Source: Adenanthera pavonina (Eukaryota; Streptophyta; Magnoliopsida; Fabales; Fabaceae). From it: DNA of 64,000 bases. Below, piece after piece: positions 1 through 12,726 of this stretch (position 1 is its first letter; the number at the start of each line of letters is the position of its first letter). The DNA lies in NCBI GenBank assembly GCA_026686845.1, contig JAIVEN010000021.1:10930001-10994000 (forward strand), read 5' to 3'. The translations under genes were made by a program, and so were the position numbers. The notes below the pieces were generated by a model, which ran no database searches, was not told where the DNA came from, and saw nothing but the letters and a program-made list of their open reading frames with translations.

Positions 1-2940
1 ATACTATTCTTGAATTTCTTAATTTTATAACCACATATATTATTTGTTCTCTTTTTTCCAATTTCTCTTTTTCTGTTAGGAGAGTTTTGGAAGGAAATTA
101 TTTCCAGCATATTGATATCATGCAATTGGCTAGGCTTACTTTAAATATCTTTCGATACATCCAGAGTTACAAGTTGCATGTTTAAATAGCAACAAATAAT
201 TAAAGTCTTTTATTAAAAAATACTAGTTAAAATAAATAGTTGAGACCAGGACAAAAATTAATTCATATTTTATAAACTGAGATAATATATCTGAGAATTT
301 ATTGAAGCATGAATTCAAATAAAAAAAAATACTAAATTAGATTAGAATGAGAAGTCATATATCATTCTATTATTTGAGATTTTAATAAAAAAAGAAATGA
401 GTTATAAAATAAAATAAAATAAAATGACTAATAAATTATTTTTTCAATATTATCTTTTCAATTTCGATACAATTTTTAGGCAATGGAGAACTAAATTAGT
501 ATTAATAGTTTCACTTTTTTTGCCAAAAGAATTAATAGTTTCTCAAGTCATCAGTAACACTAATATTAATATAAAATATAAAATTTATAGTAAATTATAC
601 CATTTACTTTTGTAATCAATATAACTCAATTCTTAACTTTTGTGGCCCATCTTCTTGTTTTATGATTTATCAATACACTGCTTGGATTAGAAAAACTTAA
701 ACTATGGCCTAATCTATTTCAGGCATTTCATTCATTCCATCTGATTCATGGAATTCAATCCAAACATATTATTGAAAATTTTATGACAATTCAATCCAAC
801 ATATATGAAATGCATCAAAATAATTAAGTTTCTGAAGGTAGTGAACAAGTTTATCTCATAACATAACGCCTAAAAAAAAAATCAGATAATTAATGGAACT
901 TTGGCACAAAAGACCAAAGGCTGCTCCATGCATATAGGTAGAAAGGAGAATTTGGAAAAGAAGAGAAAAGAAAAGATGAGGCCTAGAGATAAAAGGAAGG
1001 GAATACTAACCTATAAAGTCAGAAAACAACCCAGAGGTGGGACTTGAGATATGATTTTGATATTTCAACCACACTTAGTAAAAAAGGTAGAGAATCAAAA
1101 TGATAATTTATATATCCATTATCTATCTAGCTATGAGTGTGAGTAGGGGGACTGGTACTTATTTTACTGAGACAGATAGATAGGGCTTTCAACCACAATC
1201 CCACTCAGTTTCACACAACAAGAAAAAGTAGGCTCTTTCATCATTAAATAATAATTCATTATTGCTGCCTCCCACTTTCATTTCAAAACCCTTTCTCATT
1301 ATTCCTTTTTTTTTTTTTTTATAAATCCTTTCTCATTATTCTTGCCCCAACGTATAACATACCCCTTCTATCTTTTTCATAAGTTCCCTTTTAAAAAATT
1401 TTTATGTCTGCAAAAACTCTATACTAATTACACTTTATAATTAATATGAGATTACAATTAAATCAATTTAATTAGGGAATATTTTGCTAAATAAAAGAAT
1501 TTTTTGACAAGTTTAATGAGTTCAACCATTTTTAATCTATATAAAATTATTAAAAATAATTTATATTATGGACCAATAAATTTTTATTGTATATCATAAT
1601 TCTTCGATGCCTTTCTCTCGCAAAACCTATTAATTATATCCTACAACAAACACTCTTACAATATTAAAAATAAAAAGAAAAGAACAAAGCGACAGTTGAT
1701 TTTTTTTTTTCCTCTCTCTTTTTAAAAGCGTGGAGTCAGTTGTTCCCTGTACTCGTGCTTCCTTTATAAAGCAAAAGAAGAATGGCCACGTTTTTGTGTT
1801 TGCTGGATTTAGAGCACAATAATAATGTTGAGTTCTTTTTCTTTTTGTTAAATTTGATATTTTTATTGCTTATTAATTTTTATCTTATTTTATTTTAAAT
1901 GAAATTAATTATCTAACTTTTTAAATTCATATTACATATACTTATATATATATATTATATAGAATAAAATTAAAGGATTGATTTTATTAAATGCCAAGTC
2001 GCTTCCTTAAAAAAAAATCCCAAGTCTCAATTTATGCATTATATTTCATCTTTTCAAAATACAGTAATACAATACATTTCATTCATTCTAATACCATTTT
2101 CTTAAATTTTAAATTTTTATATTTATTCTAAAAATGAATATGTTGTTTATTATTTTTTATTTAAAATATTTTTTAATTGGTAATTAAAAATAGGGGGAAT
2201 GACACTTGAAGACTTGTTTAGGAAGTTAATGACAAAGAAAGATTTTTAAGTGATAAAGAATAATAAAAATTAAATAATAGAGTAGTAAAACTTGAAAGTT
2301 AAGTAGTAATGGGGTCATTATTTAACATTAATTTACATACATATCTTCAACTATCATCCCCTTAAAAATATTTTTTTTAGCACGAAAAGTATCCCCAACC
2401 AACAACCAAAAGGGAAATGTAGAGATCATCGAAGTGGGTTTTACCTCTCTCAATAAAAATTTTTCCATACATACGGTTAGGGATCAAATTCAAAACTAGG
2501 ATAACATGTTTAAATGACTCAACTATGTGTCAGTACCTTGTTGGTTAAAAATATTGTTTTAGTTTATATTTTTTAGACAAAATGTATTAAAATTATTTAA
2601 AATAAATAAAATAACATTTAAAATATTCAAATTTGATTCTAGAACCATGATAATTTTTTTTATATATTTTTCATAGCTTTAAGCTTTTTTTTATATAATC
2701 ATAGCTTTAAACTTTAGTATCCATAAGTATAAAGGATGAAATGAAAACAATAATACTGCATCAATATATAATATAAATTTTATAGTCTATAATTCATAAA
2801 TAATAGGGTTTATCTTTTTAACTTTATGAAAATGTCTTCTTCCTCCAATCCACAATATAAGTTATATTTAAAAAATTTCACACATACCAAGCAAAGAAGT
2901 TAAAAGTTGATTAACTCATTAAATTTATTAAAAAGTTATA
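1..2940. other. AT-rich intergenic DNA, no gene seen
   Basis: No open frame here has coding character or a recognisable domain. The stretch at about 900-1300 is less repetitive and richer in G/C than its surroundings, so it could be a promoter or a conserved non-coding segment, but no gene follows it. A half-element resembling a MITE end (ccaatccacaatataag) occurs near 2845. Confidence 0.5.
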
Positions 2941-3236
2941 CTTCTTCCAGTCCCATTTATAGGGAAAAAATTATTTCATGGATATTAAAAAAGAGAGTTG
3001 AAGTTAATTAAAGATAATTAATTTATCTCACATTTTTTATTTCTTTCAATATTATACTTATTTAATTAATCTTTATCTCAATTTCCTCCAAAGATGTATA
3101 TTATAACTTTTAATAGTGTTAATGAATGAGGGTAATTTTAGTAAAAAGAAATTAATGTAATATTAACTCTTTTTTTTCTTATAAATAGAACTATCAAAAA
3201 GAAAAATTTTTTTCTTATAAATAAGATAATGGAGAG
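2941..3236. mobile_element. Stowaway/mariner-like MITE
   Basis: The element is flanked by TA on both sides (2939-2940 and 3237-3238). The left end starts cttcttccagtcccatttat. The right end, read in reverse complement, starts ctctccattatcttatttat, giving imperfect terminal inverted repeats of the type seen in plant Tc1/mariner MITEs. It has no coding capacity. The right end is partly duplicated internally (ttcttataaata occurs twice near 3176-3222). Confidence 0.6.
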
Positions 3237-4390
3237 TACTTATTTCTACTATTAGTTTTATTTAGTGCATTAAATTCTAACCTAGCATTAATTAAAATGA
3301 AAATTGAAATTGAGGATAAAATAAAAAAAATTATTAATGCCCAATATAATTCTTATATTTTGGACTAAAATAATTTTTTTTTTAAAAGATGACTTATATT
3401 ATAGAGTGTAATTTCAATAAATTGATTATGAAAGAAAATGTTGGGCCAGAGTTGACTAAAGTCCAACACCTAAAATAGAAAAATGAAAAAAAAGATAAAA
3501 TGAATATCACGACTCCTAAGGGACAAGTGGGTAAATGCGATGGTCTAATTCATATTTGCATTAATTAACACCATTCTGGCTATACAATTAAAAGCAAAGA
3601 TTGAAAAATATAACCTATTTTCTTGGAAAGTAAATATAAAAAATAAATTTATTATTAAATTTTACAATATTTAATCCACATATAAAACTAAATACTATTA
3701 TTCTCACTTCTAAAGCATGAATACTTTAAAAAAGTAAATATATACATATAAAATACAAGATATAATACTATACATGTTTTATATTTGTGGATATATACCC
3801 ACTTATATTATTTTATACTCATCAATATCATTTCATATTTTGATAATAAAATAGGATCATTTTGTGTTTTATAGAAAATGTAATGTTTGTTCTTTTTTTA
3901 CTGGTCAAGAAAGAACAGAAATTTTATGAGTTGTTATAGATATTTTATTTATACATGTTATTTGTTTTAACATTTATACTACAATATTTAAAATATTTAA
4001 TACTCATTTCTTTCTTTTAATAAATTGATTTATTGATTGTGCATATAAATAACTACATAAATAATTACATAAGTATATATATATTTATATTCATATTTTA
4101 AAATTTTAAAAATTATAATATTACATCCTTTGTATGATATTGTATGGTATTTGATACACACATTCAATGTTATATAGATTACTATAAATATACCAATAAA
4201 TATAATTGGGTGGAGTTAGTGTGATCTTTAAAATGAATGATGAAACAAAAACAAGTAACATGATGATATTAATAATAATAAAATCCAAAATAATTATTTT
4301 TTTTAAAGGAAAAGGAGATGGTTGGTGAGGTGGGTTAAAAGTTGGTGAGTTGATGTTCCCTGTCCAGCTCCGTGGCAAAAAAATGTCAGA
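3237..4390. other. AT-rich intergenic DNA, no gene seen
   Basis: Only low-complexity A/T sequence and chance open frames are present. The short minus-strand open frame at 4121-4378 has no recognisable domain and unconvincing composition. Confidence 0.5.
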
Positions 4391-4698
4391 TTTTTTTTTG
4401 TCAACAACAGAAAATATTATAAAAAAGTAACGGAGTCACACACAAGGCGGAAAACAAGAAGAAGATACTGAAAAACAAAAAACCAGACACCAACAAACAT
4501 AGGTCAATATCAACCAACACCACTCCCAAAGGAGCAAATAATCATTAATAGACAAAACTTTGAAGAGAGGAGATGGTGGTAACAGAACCCAACCCATAGG
4601 GCACATCTCCTTTAGAGTAGTCTTGGCAATCCAATCAGCTGTCAAGTTAGCCTCACTTTGAGCCCATGGAAAGTGATGGTTCCGTGTACAGTTCTTTT
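4391..4698 (-). pseudogene. 3' half of a LINE-type RNase H remnant (split by the copia element)
   Basis: Read on the minus strand, this continues the RNase H-like (RVT_3) relic found at 9556-10456. It contains the C-terminal motif EANLTADWIAKTTLKEM followed by a PP..L..L...D-type ending (PPSPLFKVLSIND), which is typical of the RNase H tails of plant non-LTR retrotransposons and derived ribonuclease H proteins. A run of nine A on the minus strand (4391-4399) may be the retroposon poly-A tail. The copia insertion point is the tcttt at 4694-4698. It is non-functional because it is split by the insertion and shifted in frame. Confidence 0.75.
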
Positions 4699-4852
4699 GA
4701 CAAAAACCAGGGAGAGATTTTCTGTATATTGAATGAGCAAAGTGTACAAATATATACTGCAGAAAATATATCTATCAAATAAATCCTAATAAATATAGAG
4801 ATAAATGCAAATCAAATTATATCTAAAAATATCAAATCAAATCATATCAACA
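4699..4852 (-). repeat. 3' LTR of the copia element
   Basis: This direct repeat matches 9400-9555 and has TG...CA ends. The polypurine tract complement cctccttc starts immediately to its right at 4853. Confidence 0.92.
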
Positions 4853-4860
4853 CCTCCTTC
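4853..4860 (-). other. Polypurine tract of the copia element
   Basis: The minus strand reads GAAGGAGG directly against the start of the 3' LTR (TGTTGATATG). This is the expected position for the plus-strand primer of reverse transcription. Confidence 0.8.
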
Positions 4861-4864
4861 AAAC

Positions 4865-7800
4865 TCAAGATAGCTTGATAGAAAGCAGCTTGAGTTTGTC
4901 TTCTAAAAAATGGAAGCAACCAGGATTAAAGGATTCAGTAAATAAGTCAGCTGGCTGGTGCTTCATTCGAATGGGGACTAGTTTGATAGTGCCTTGAACT
5001 ATATGTTACCGAGTGAAATGACAGTCAATTTTGATATGCTTTGTTTGCTCATAAAATATATCATTGTGAGCAATCTTAATAGTTGTCTAACTATCATAAT
5101 ATATGTCAGTGAAGGTGTTCTGGGAAGCTCCCAAATCATCAAGTAGCCAACGGAGCCAGAGAATCTCAACAGTAGTATTCACTAATGTGCGATATTCTGA
5201 TTCAACACTAGAGCGAGAGGCTAGAGTCACTTTCTTACTCCTCCAAGAGATAAGAGAGTTACCAAGAAATACATAGAACCCAACAGTAGATTGACGATCA
5301 GCATGATCACCTGCCCAATTAGAGTCGGAATAGGCTCGCAAGGTGAGAGAAGATCTAGTAGAAAAATAAAGACCATGATATAAGGTTCCCTTGACGTATT
5401 GAAGAACCCGAAGAATAGCTGCATAATGAGTAGTCTGGGGCTCAGACATGAACTAATTGACAATGTGGATTACATAAGCAATATTTGGACGAGTCACTGT
5501 AAGGTATATTAGTCCCCCAACTAACTGCCGGTAACGTGTAGGGCTCTCCAACAAAGTCACATCAGTAGAAACAAAGTGAGCATTAGACTCAATGGGAGTG
5601 TTCTCAACTGTCTCATCAATGAGAAAAGCTCGAGATATCAAATCAAAGGCATATTTGACCTGCAAAAGAGAGATACCACTCTCCCCATGATGTACCTTAA
5701 GACCAAGAAAATAATTCAACCTTCCAAGGTCCTTCATCTCAAATTGTTGCCCCAAGTAAGTTTTAAGCTCATGTACTCCTATCAAATCACCACCTGTGAT
5801 AATCATGTCGTTAACATATAAGAGAAACAAAACAATGCCACGGTCATTACTTTAAACAAACAAAGCAGTATTATGAGGACTGCAAGTGAAACCCATATGG
5901 CTCATGGTACTACTGAACTTAGCAAACCAAGCTCGAGGTGCTCGCTTAAGTCCATAGAGGGCATGATGAAGACGACAAACTTTATCTTTTGGATGAGGAT
6001 ACTAGGGAGGAGGCTTCATATAAACTTCTTCCTCCAAATCACCATTCAAGAAGGAATTCTTGACATCAATCTGATGAAGAGTCCAGTGTTTAACAGCAAC
6101 AATAGCAAGGAGACTGCGGACAGAAGTAATCCGAGCAGCCGGAGCAAAAGTCTCCTCATAATCAATACTGTACTCCTGAGTAAATCCCTGGGCCACTAGA
6201 CGAGCCTTACGCTGCTTGAGAGAATCATCCAAGTGAGTCTTATTCTTATAGACCCATCTGCACCCAACTAGAGTCTTACTAGGAGAAAGATCAATAAGAT
6301 CCCAAGTGCGCATTTTCTCCAAGGCCTGTAGTTCTTCATTCATAACTTACTACCAAAGGGGATCACATGAAGCTTTTTTATAGGATTGAGGTTCCTAAAA
6401 CTGGAGTATTGTTGAAAAACAATGGTAATCATTAAGATAGGGAGGGGGATGTCTTACATGGGTGGGCCGAGTGATGTCAGACGACACAGGCTCCATAGGT
6501 GTAACTTGTGCAGGAGAATCAGAGACAGTAGGTTCATTTGGAGTGGTTAGGCATATGAATGAGCTCAGTAGGTGAATCTGCACTTGAGTCACTCAGAAAA
6601 AGATCAACAGAAGTATCTATAAAAATAGAAGGTGAAGGAGGAGAAAAAGAGGAAAGGTTAGTCAAAGAGGAGAACTTCATATGTTCCCAGAAAACAACAT
6701 GACGGGAGACTCGAATATGGTGAGAGATAGGATCCCAACAGCAGTGACCCTCAAAGTTTAGAATCATAGCCAAGAAAGCAATAGATATGAGCATGAGCTT
6801 GCAATTTGGTGCTCTCATGAGGTAGAAGAAGGGTGAAACAAACACAAGCAAAAACTTTAAGAAGATTATAGTCAGAAGGTGTACCATGAAGTAGCTCAAA
6901 AGGAGAGATATTACTAAGAACACTTGTAGGGACTCTATTAATACAATAGATAGCAGCCAATGCTGTTTCACCCCAGAATCTTTCAGGGCATGAAGAGGAA
7001 ATAAGAAGGGCTCTGACAGAATCAGGGATATGATGGTGTTTGCGTTCAGCCCGATCATTTTGTTGAAAGGTGTAAGGACAGAAGTACTGAGAAATAATGC
7101 TCTGATCATCAAGAAATTTGATCAATTTAGAATCCCGATATTCTAAAGTATTATCATGATGAAAAACTTTTATAACTTTAGAGAATTGAGTTTGAATTAT
7201 AAGAGCAAATTTGATATAAAGATTAGGTAGCTCAGATCGATTTTTCATTAGGTATATCCAAGTAAAATGCGAATAATCGTCAACAAAAATGATAAAGTAA
7301 CAAGATCCGCCCATAGAAGGAGTCGGGGCGGGCCTCTAAATATCGGAATGAACCAAATCAAAAATTGATTCAACAATAGAATCATTTTTATTGAATGATA
7401 ATGCAGGCTGTTTAACAGTTTGATGGGAAATACAATGGAAAGATTCATTATCAACACAACCTAAGAGACCACTAGAAAGTAAAGAACAAAGTTTATTCAA
7501 TAAAGAATGAGCAAGACGGCGATGCCACAAATCAATAGACAAGGATGTGGTTGCAGCACACAGGTTGGGAGAAGTGACTTCAGGTAGATGCAGTGAGTTG
7601 AGCTCAAACATACGACTGACTTTACACTCAGTCATGATAACGTGTCCTATCTCAGAATCCATCACAACATAGCCATATTTAGTAAATAATACATCATAAC
7701 CCATATCAACAAGTTGTCCAATAGAGAGGAGATTAAAGCTAATAACAGGGACAAAATATGTGTCATGGATGGATAAAGAGGGCAAAAAAACAGTACTAAA

Positions 7801-8964
7801 GTAATAGGCATTTGGGAATTGTCAGCAGTATGTACAGGATGGGCAGTAGTATTAGGAGACAAAGAAGAGAAAAAGTTTTCCTAACCAGTGATATGATTGC
7901 AACAAGCAGACTCAAAAAACCAAGAGGCACCTGAGAAAGTACCTAGAGCAGCAGATGGGCTAGCAATACCAGAAAGAAGCTGGCGAAGTAAAGCCTTGAG
8001 GTCTGTAGGGGAGGTTCCCAGAGCAGGATTGATAATAGTGGCAAGAGCTTCATCAGTGGCAGATAGGGTAGGCTTGGAGGAACCAGACCTGGTTGATCTT
8101 CCCTAATCAGACTTAGGAGGGCGAGTGGGACATTGATCAATAAGGTGCCAAGTCTTCTTACAATAGCGACAAAATTGGCTAGGACAATTCGCAGTGGCCC
8201 TTCTAGTGATAGATGTGACATTCAATATAGGGACACTAGTCAAAAGAATGATTAGACTAAGGGCAACGATGACAGGACATAGAAGTTCAGCCGGATGCAG
8301 TAAAAGCCATTTCAGGATTGTGTTGTAAGAGACCTAGGCAAGTTTCTTCAGAGCAAAGGCAAGGAAGAGCATTCTCAAGAGTTGGAAGCGGGCTTTGGCG
8401 AAGTAGAGAAGCACAAACAGGCTCAAAATCATCTGTAAGGGCCATCAGAAACTGAATGAGATGAAACTAATCTCGGTACCCAAAGAAAGCCTGTGCATCT
8501 TCCTCACACTTAAAAGAAGGCTCTGAATAAGCTAACTGATCTCAAATAGATTCGATCTTGGCCAAAAAATCATATAAAGGCTGACCCTTTTCCTGCTTCA
8601 AATTATTTAGGTTTTTCTACAACTGAAACTGATTGGATAAGTCAGATAAAGTATAATGACTAGTAAGATGATCTCATGCCTCTTTCATAGTCTCAAACTG
8701 CCTAAACTATTGATGAATGCAAGGAATAGAAGTGTTGCGAAACTATGTGATAATCTGATTATTTTTGCTGTCTCATTCATCAAGTAGTTCAGTAAATTTC
8801 AAATCAATCTCAGCAACCTCGTGAACAGGATACCGAATATCACCGGTAACATAGCGCCACAGCTTGTGGCCTTTCAAGAAATCGCCCATACTTTCCAACC
8901 AAAGGTAGTAATTTGACCTATTCAAAATAACAGAGATGGGATGTGCAACCTCTGATTTCTCCAT
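4865..8964 (-). pseudogene. Copia gag-pol polyprotein, interrupted
   Basis: The reading frame begins at the ATG at 8964 (MEKSEVAHPISVILNRSNYY, a typical plant copia gag N-terminus). Going downstream on the minus strand there is a CCHC zinc knuckle (CRYCKKTWHLIDQC) near 8160, and a GAG-pre-integrase motif (LWHRRLAHSLLNKL) near 7500. The integrase core runs about 7340-6750 and includes the CPYTFQQNDRAERKHHH segment. RT motifs VYKNKTHLDDSLKQRKARLV and QIDVKNSFLNGDL lie at about 6270-6040, the RT active-site box near 5820, and RNase H (DSNWAGDHADRQSTVG) near 5320. The frame is broken many times: separate open segments lie at 8773-8964, 7336-7785, 6751-7314, 6002-6343, 5453-5830 and 5087-5449. The active-site box reads YVND instead of YVDD. 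Both the breaks and the lost aspartate argue for a dead copy. Confidence 0.9.
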
Positions 8965-9386
8965 ATGACAGAAAAGTGAGAAAGAGAAGATAAATGAGGA
9001 CAAACGGCTGGGGAAGCGTGGAGCAAGTGCTGAACAAAAAAGAGAGAAGACGCAGAACAATGTAGGGGCGTGTGACAGTGCATTGCTGGGAGAGGGAGCA
9101 CCAAACTTCAGGGGTTGTCCAATCAGAGGGAGGCGAACAAGGTAGAGTGGCACATGGCAGCAGAAGAGACGGTGAATGACGAAGATTTGGATGGAACCAA
9201 ATAGGCTTCACTGGAGGAGCTTGGTGGCTGGACTTCAGGGTTGGGCTAGCGATAGAGAGGTGACGGCAATAGGGTGGCGCGTGGACATGGAGGATGCCAG
9301 GGAAGAGGCTAACAAAGGGAAACAAGGACGGGAATAGTGATGACAAGAAAAAGAAAATAAAAAAAACTGATGAAAAAAAAAGGACG

Positions 9387-9399
9387 GGCTCTGGTACCA
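9387..9399 (-). other. Primer binding site of the copia element
   Basis: The minus strand reads TGGTACCAGAGCC directly after the 5' LTR. It differs by one base from the common plant iMet-tRNA site TGGTATCAGAGCC. Confidence 0.9.
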
Positions 9400-9555
9400 T
9401 GACGAAAACCTAGAGAGAAATTTTCTGTATATTGAATGAGCAAAATGTACAAATATATACAAGAAAAAATATATCTGTCAAATAAAACCTAATAAATACA
9501 GGGATAAATACAAACAAAATCATATCTAAAAATATCAAATCAAATCATATCAACA
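9400..9555 (-). repeat. 5' LTR of the copia element
   Basis: This direct repeat of 4699-4852 lies next to the PBS and has TG...CA ends. About 17 of 155 positions differ between the two copies in a hand alignment. Confidence 0.92.
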
Positions 9556-10456
9556 TCTTTAAACCAACGATGTTTTATAAAAAAACCATTCACACCTCCA
9601 ATCTGGACCTAAGTTTCTATCTTCAATTGCTTTTATCTGGGTAATAGAATCCGATTTATAAAATGACATTTTCTAAACTATTGTCCACAACATAGAGCAC
9701 ATCATCCAAAAGAGCAACAGTTTCAGCCATCAGTGGGGACTTGGCCTGAAACCTATGACTACCACCATCCAGCAAAAAACCTCTTGAATCACGAACCATA
9801 AAGCCATCAGCAGCAGAATTATTTTCCTGCATGAAAGCATCATCCGAATTAATTTTAATATAGTCATTAGAAGGGGCTTCCCAATGATTATTCTTTGTGG
9901 TTAGAAAATTATTTGAGGAAGTAATTCCACGATAAGACCATCCATTACTCAACTAGTATTCATTAATCGCATTCTTAGCCAAAGTAAAGCATAGAATAGG
10001 GTCTGGCTCAATATGATCATATACAAATTTGCATCTGCCTTTCCACAGATACCACATAATCAAAGCTATCTTTGCCTTACTCCAATCATCCATCTCAAAG
10101 GAACTGAAAATATTAACAAACCACTCTTCGATCTTGATCACTTTTTCTTCAAAAATATTAGTAGATAAAGAACTCCCAAACCAAGCCTTTCTAGCCCAAT
10201 CACGAAGTAAAAACATATGCTCCAGGGACTCATCTCCATTCTTACAGATCAGACATAGAGGATTAGGACCACAACCTCTTTTAAAAAGAGATTTAAAAGA
10301 AGGCAACGCATTTGACATAATTTTCCAGGTAAAAAATTTAACGTTTCCTGGTACTTTTAATTTCCAAATCATGCTCCAAATCTTCTTAGGTAGAATATAA
10401 GAACAACAAGGATGATTATTTGCCAGAGGTTCATTTAAAGATTTTTCTATGTTTTA
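9556..10456 (-). pseudogene. LINE-type remnant: RT zinc-binding plus RNase H domains (5' half)
   Basis: The minus-strand frame at about 10440-9953 encodes a zf-RVT domain: W.LKVPGNVKFFTWK, NALPS, then CLICKNGDESLEH and W...W-type residues. The next frame (9952-9660) is an RNase H-like RVT_3 domain with YIKINSDDAF, GFMVRDSRGF and AETVALLDDVLY. At about 9660 the frame shifts by one base: the other frame then continues SDSITQIKAIEDRNLGPDW. The domain stops at the copia target duplication and resumes at 4698. Such fragments come from LINE ORF2 tails or the ribonuclease H-like proteins derived from them. No reverse transcriptase core remains upstream. Confidence 0.82.
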
Positions 10457-12726
10457 ACCCTCTTTAACTGTGTAAATACTCTTTCTACCCCCCCGGGGTC
10501 TATATCCATCTATCCTCTCTATTCCTTATAGGTCTTGGTAAAGAGATTGGAGCTTCAAATTCATCATCAGTTAACTAGGATTCTATTAGAGACAGATTCA
10601 TCATCAATTAATCATATTTTTGTTTTATAAATATGAGAAAATGACACAACTAAGATTAATATTCAATTTAAAAGTAAAATCATTTTAATAATGGATATTA
10701 ATCTTTAATCTTAATTTTTAAAAATAATTTATATTATTTATAACTTATAAATAATACTTCTTGTTATAAATTTTATATTTTATATTAATATTAATATATT
10801 ATATTATAAAAAGTATTTAATTATTATTTTTTTAAAACAGTTTAAATTACCTCTCTCTCTTTTCTTTTTTGGTAAAAAAAGTACCTCTCTTATAATGTAG
10901 GAGAAGATTGACCGAAAAAAAGATGTGCGAAGGAAATGACTTAATTATCCTTGCTTTAAGGATGTCTTCATAATATTCTAACTACTTCCATATTTATTTT
11001 GTTTTAAGTAGAATATTTTATTTTTTATTTTTGGTTTTTGGTGGGTAGAAGAGAGGTATGTATTTATTAAATAATTATATGTGAAAGTTGATGACCTTGT
11101 AACTGAGTAAGATATCCATACTTGGTATTGAGACTGATGATGTGTGGAGGTGTATTTCTTTATATTTTTTTCTCGGCAAAACAGAAAGCTGAAGGATGCA
11201 GGATATGTAAATGTAATTGTATTTGGTATTAATCACTATTATTCTTATACTTTTTAAATAAAAGTTTCTAAACAAGGGTAAGCAGATAATCTGAAAGTAA
11301 ATATTATTCAACCTACCATAAAATTTGAAAAAGCAAGAAATTTAAATGCCATCAAATATAAACTTTTTTTTATTGGAATATAAAATTGTGTGTCAAATTC
11401 AAATGCCTGACATGTCAAATAGCAAATGTGAGATGTCATGATGATCAAAAACCCTCTCAAGGAATAATTTATGTTATTAAAAATTGATCTAGTTAATAAA
11501 AATGTTGCTTATATTCTATAAGGACGTGTGTTTGAATCTTGCTTCCGCTGTATGAATAAAATAAAATTAAAATATTTGGAATGGAAGATGGAATAAAATA
11601 AAATTTAAAAATAATACTTATATATTTAGATAAAATTAATGAAAATAATAATACAATAATAAATAAACTTAATATTTATTGTATTGTATAAGATAAAAAT
11701 AAAATTCATTTTCACCATTCTAATTAAATCATCCGTAAAAACATAAACACACACAGGTAGTTGTTAATAAAAAATTTAAATAATGATACAAACAGGGATT
11801 GAGTTAACCAAAAGCAACTTTATGTCCTTTAAGTAAGATATTAAGTTTGACTTTTATAAATGTTAAAAAATATGTTAATGAGCTTTGTTTTTGGTTTAGT
11901 GCTCAACTTGACTTAAATTTAAATTAGTCAGTATGATTTTAAAAAAACTAATTTTTCAAAACTATCAAGTAACTCATGTTTAATAAAAAAAATAAAACGT
12001 TCTTTCTTTAATAACAGGTGATAAAATTTTATCATGTGAAGAAAAAGAGCAGCTGGCTCTTTTTAATGATATTTCATTCACTAACGAGACTCCTGAAGGC
12101 TCTAAGGATACAGTGCATTCAGCTTTGTATGGTGTTCACCCCCCCGCCCTTTTATTTTTTTCCCAATAGTTTGTAATTCTCGGTTTTGCCCTCCTTACTT
12201 ATATCGAGAAGGGGGGGGGGGGGCGGCGGGGGCCTTCGTGGCTGGGGAATGGTGCGGTACGAAATGAAATCTTCATTCCATTGTGACGTTGACCTTTAAA
12301 TTTGTTATTATCTGTAGTTAGAGCTTTTGACAAAGGAAAAGGATTATATAATTGTAAATGATGAAGACAAATCGTGTTGGACAGCTTAGCTAATGATTGC
12401 TAGATTTCAAGGTATTAAAAACTATGTCTCACCTAATAGCTACTATTAGATCTAGCTCAGTTAAGGATTATGATATTTATTTTTAGTAATAGTAATATTT
12501 AACTTTATTGTTGAATTTTGGGGTGTAATTATACGACTTTAATTCCAGCCAAAATATATACACACACACAACTTTAATGCCTTATAAACCGTTTTCTCAA
12601 ATTCTCACCTTATTTGAAAATAATTATCATTTTAAAGTTTTTTTTATGTAGATTAGGAAAAATAATAAATATTATAAAAATTAATAAAATTTTATTATAG
12701 TTTACTATAATACCATAAAAATTATG
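10457..12726. other. Intergenic DNA with no complete gene
   Basis: This is mostly A/T-rich sequence. It holds a possible orphan exon at 12018-12137 and a G13 run at 12211-12223, both listed separately. A weak SINE-like stretch with a box-B-like string (gtgtttgaatcttgctt) lies near 11527. No open frame is convincing. Confidence 0.5.
12018..12137 (+). other. Possible orphan exon or gene fragment
   Basis: A pyrimidine-rich run ending in acag (about 12001-12018) looks like a splice acceptor. It is followed by a 40-codon open stretch containing CEEKEQLALFNDISFTNETP and DTVHSALYGVH. The composition is protein-like and unlike the surrounding A/T-rich DNA. I do not recognise the family, and no partner exon is visible. 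It could be a gene relic captured or stranded by transposition, or a chance open frame. Confidence 0.25.

Larger units (their letters stand above)
4699..9555 (-). mobile_element. Ty1/copia LTR retrotransposon, structurally complete but decayed
   Basis: Two direct repeats of about 155 bp (4699-4852 and 9400-9555) start TG and end CA. The element is flanked by a perfect 5-bp target duplication, tcttt, at 4694-4698 and 9556-9560. On the minus strand the 5' LTR is followed directly by a PBS, TGGTACCAGAGCC (initiator-Met tRNA type), and the 3' LTR is preceded by the purine tract GAAGGAGG. Internal order on the minus strand is gag with zinc knuckle, integrase, reverse transcriptase, RNase H, which is the copia order (integrase before RT). 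By hand alignment the LTRs are about 89% identical, so the insertion is old. Several stops and frameshifts break the polyprotein, so it cannot be autonomous. Confidence 0.95.

Noticed and set aside
11500..11560. Possible tRNA gene or tRNA-derived SINE (box-B-like gtgtttgaatcttgctt)
   Set aside because: No convincing box A, no cloverleaf and no poly-A tail could be traced.
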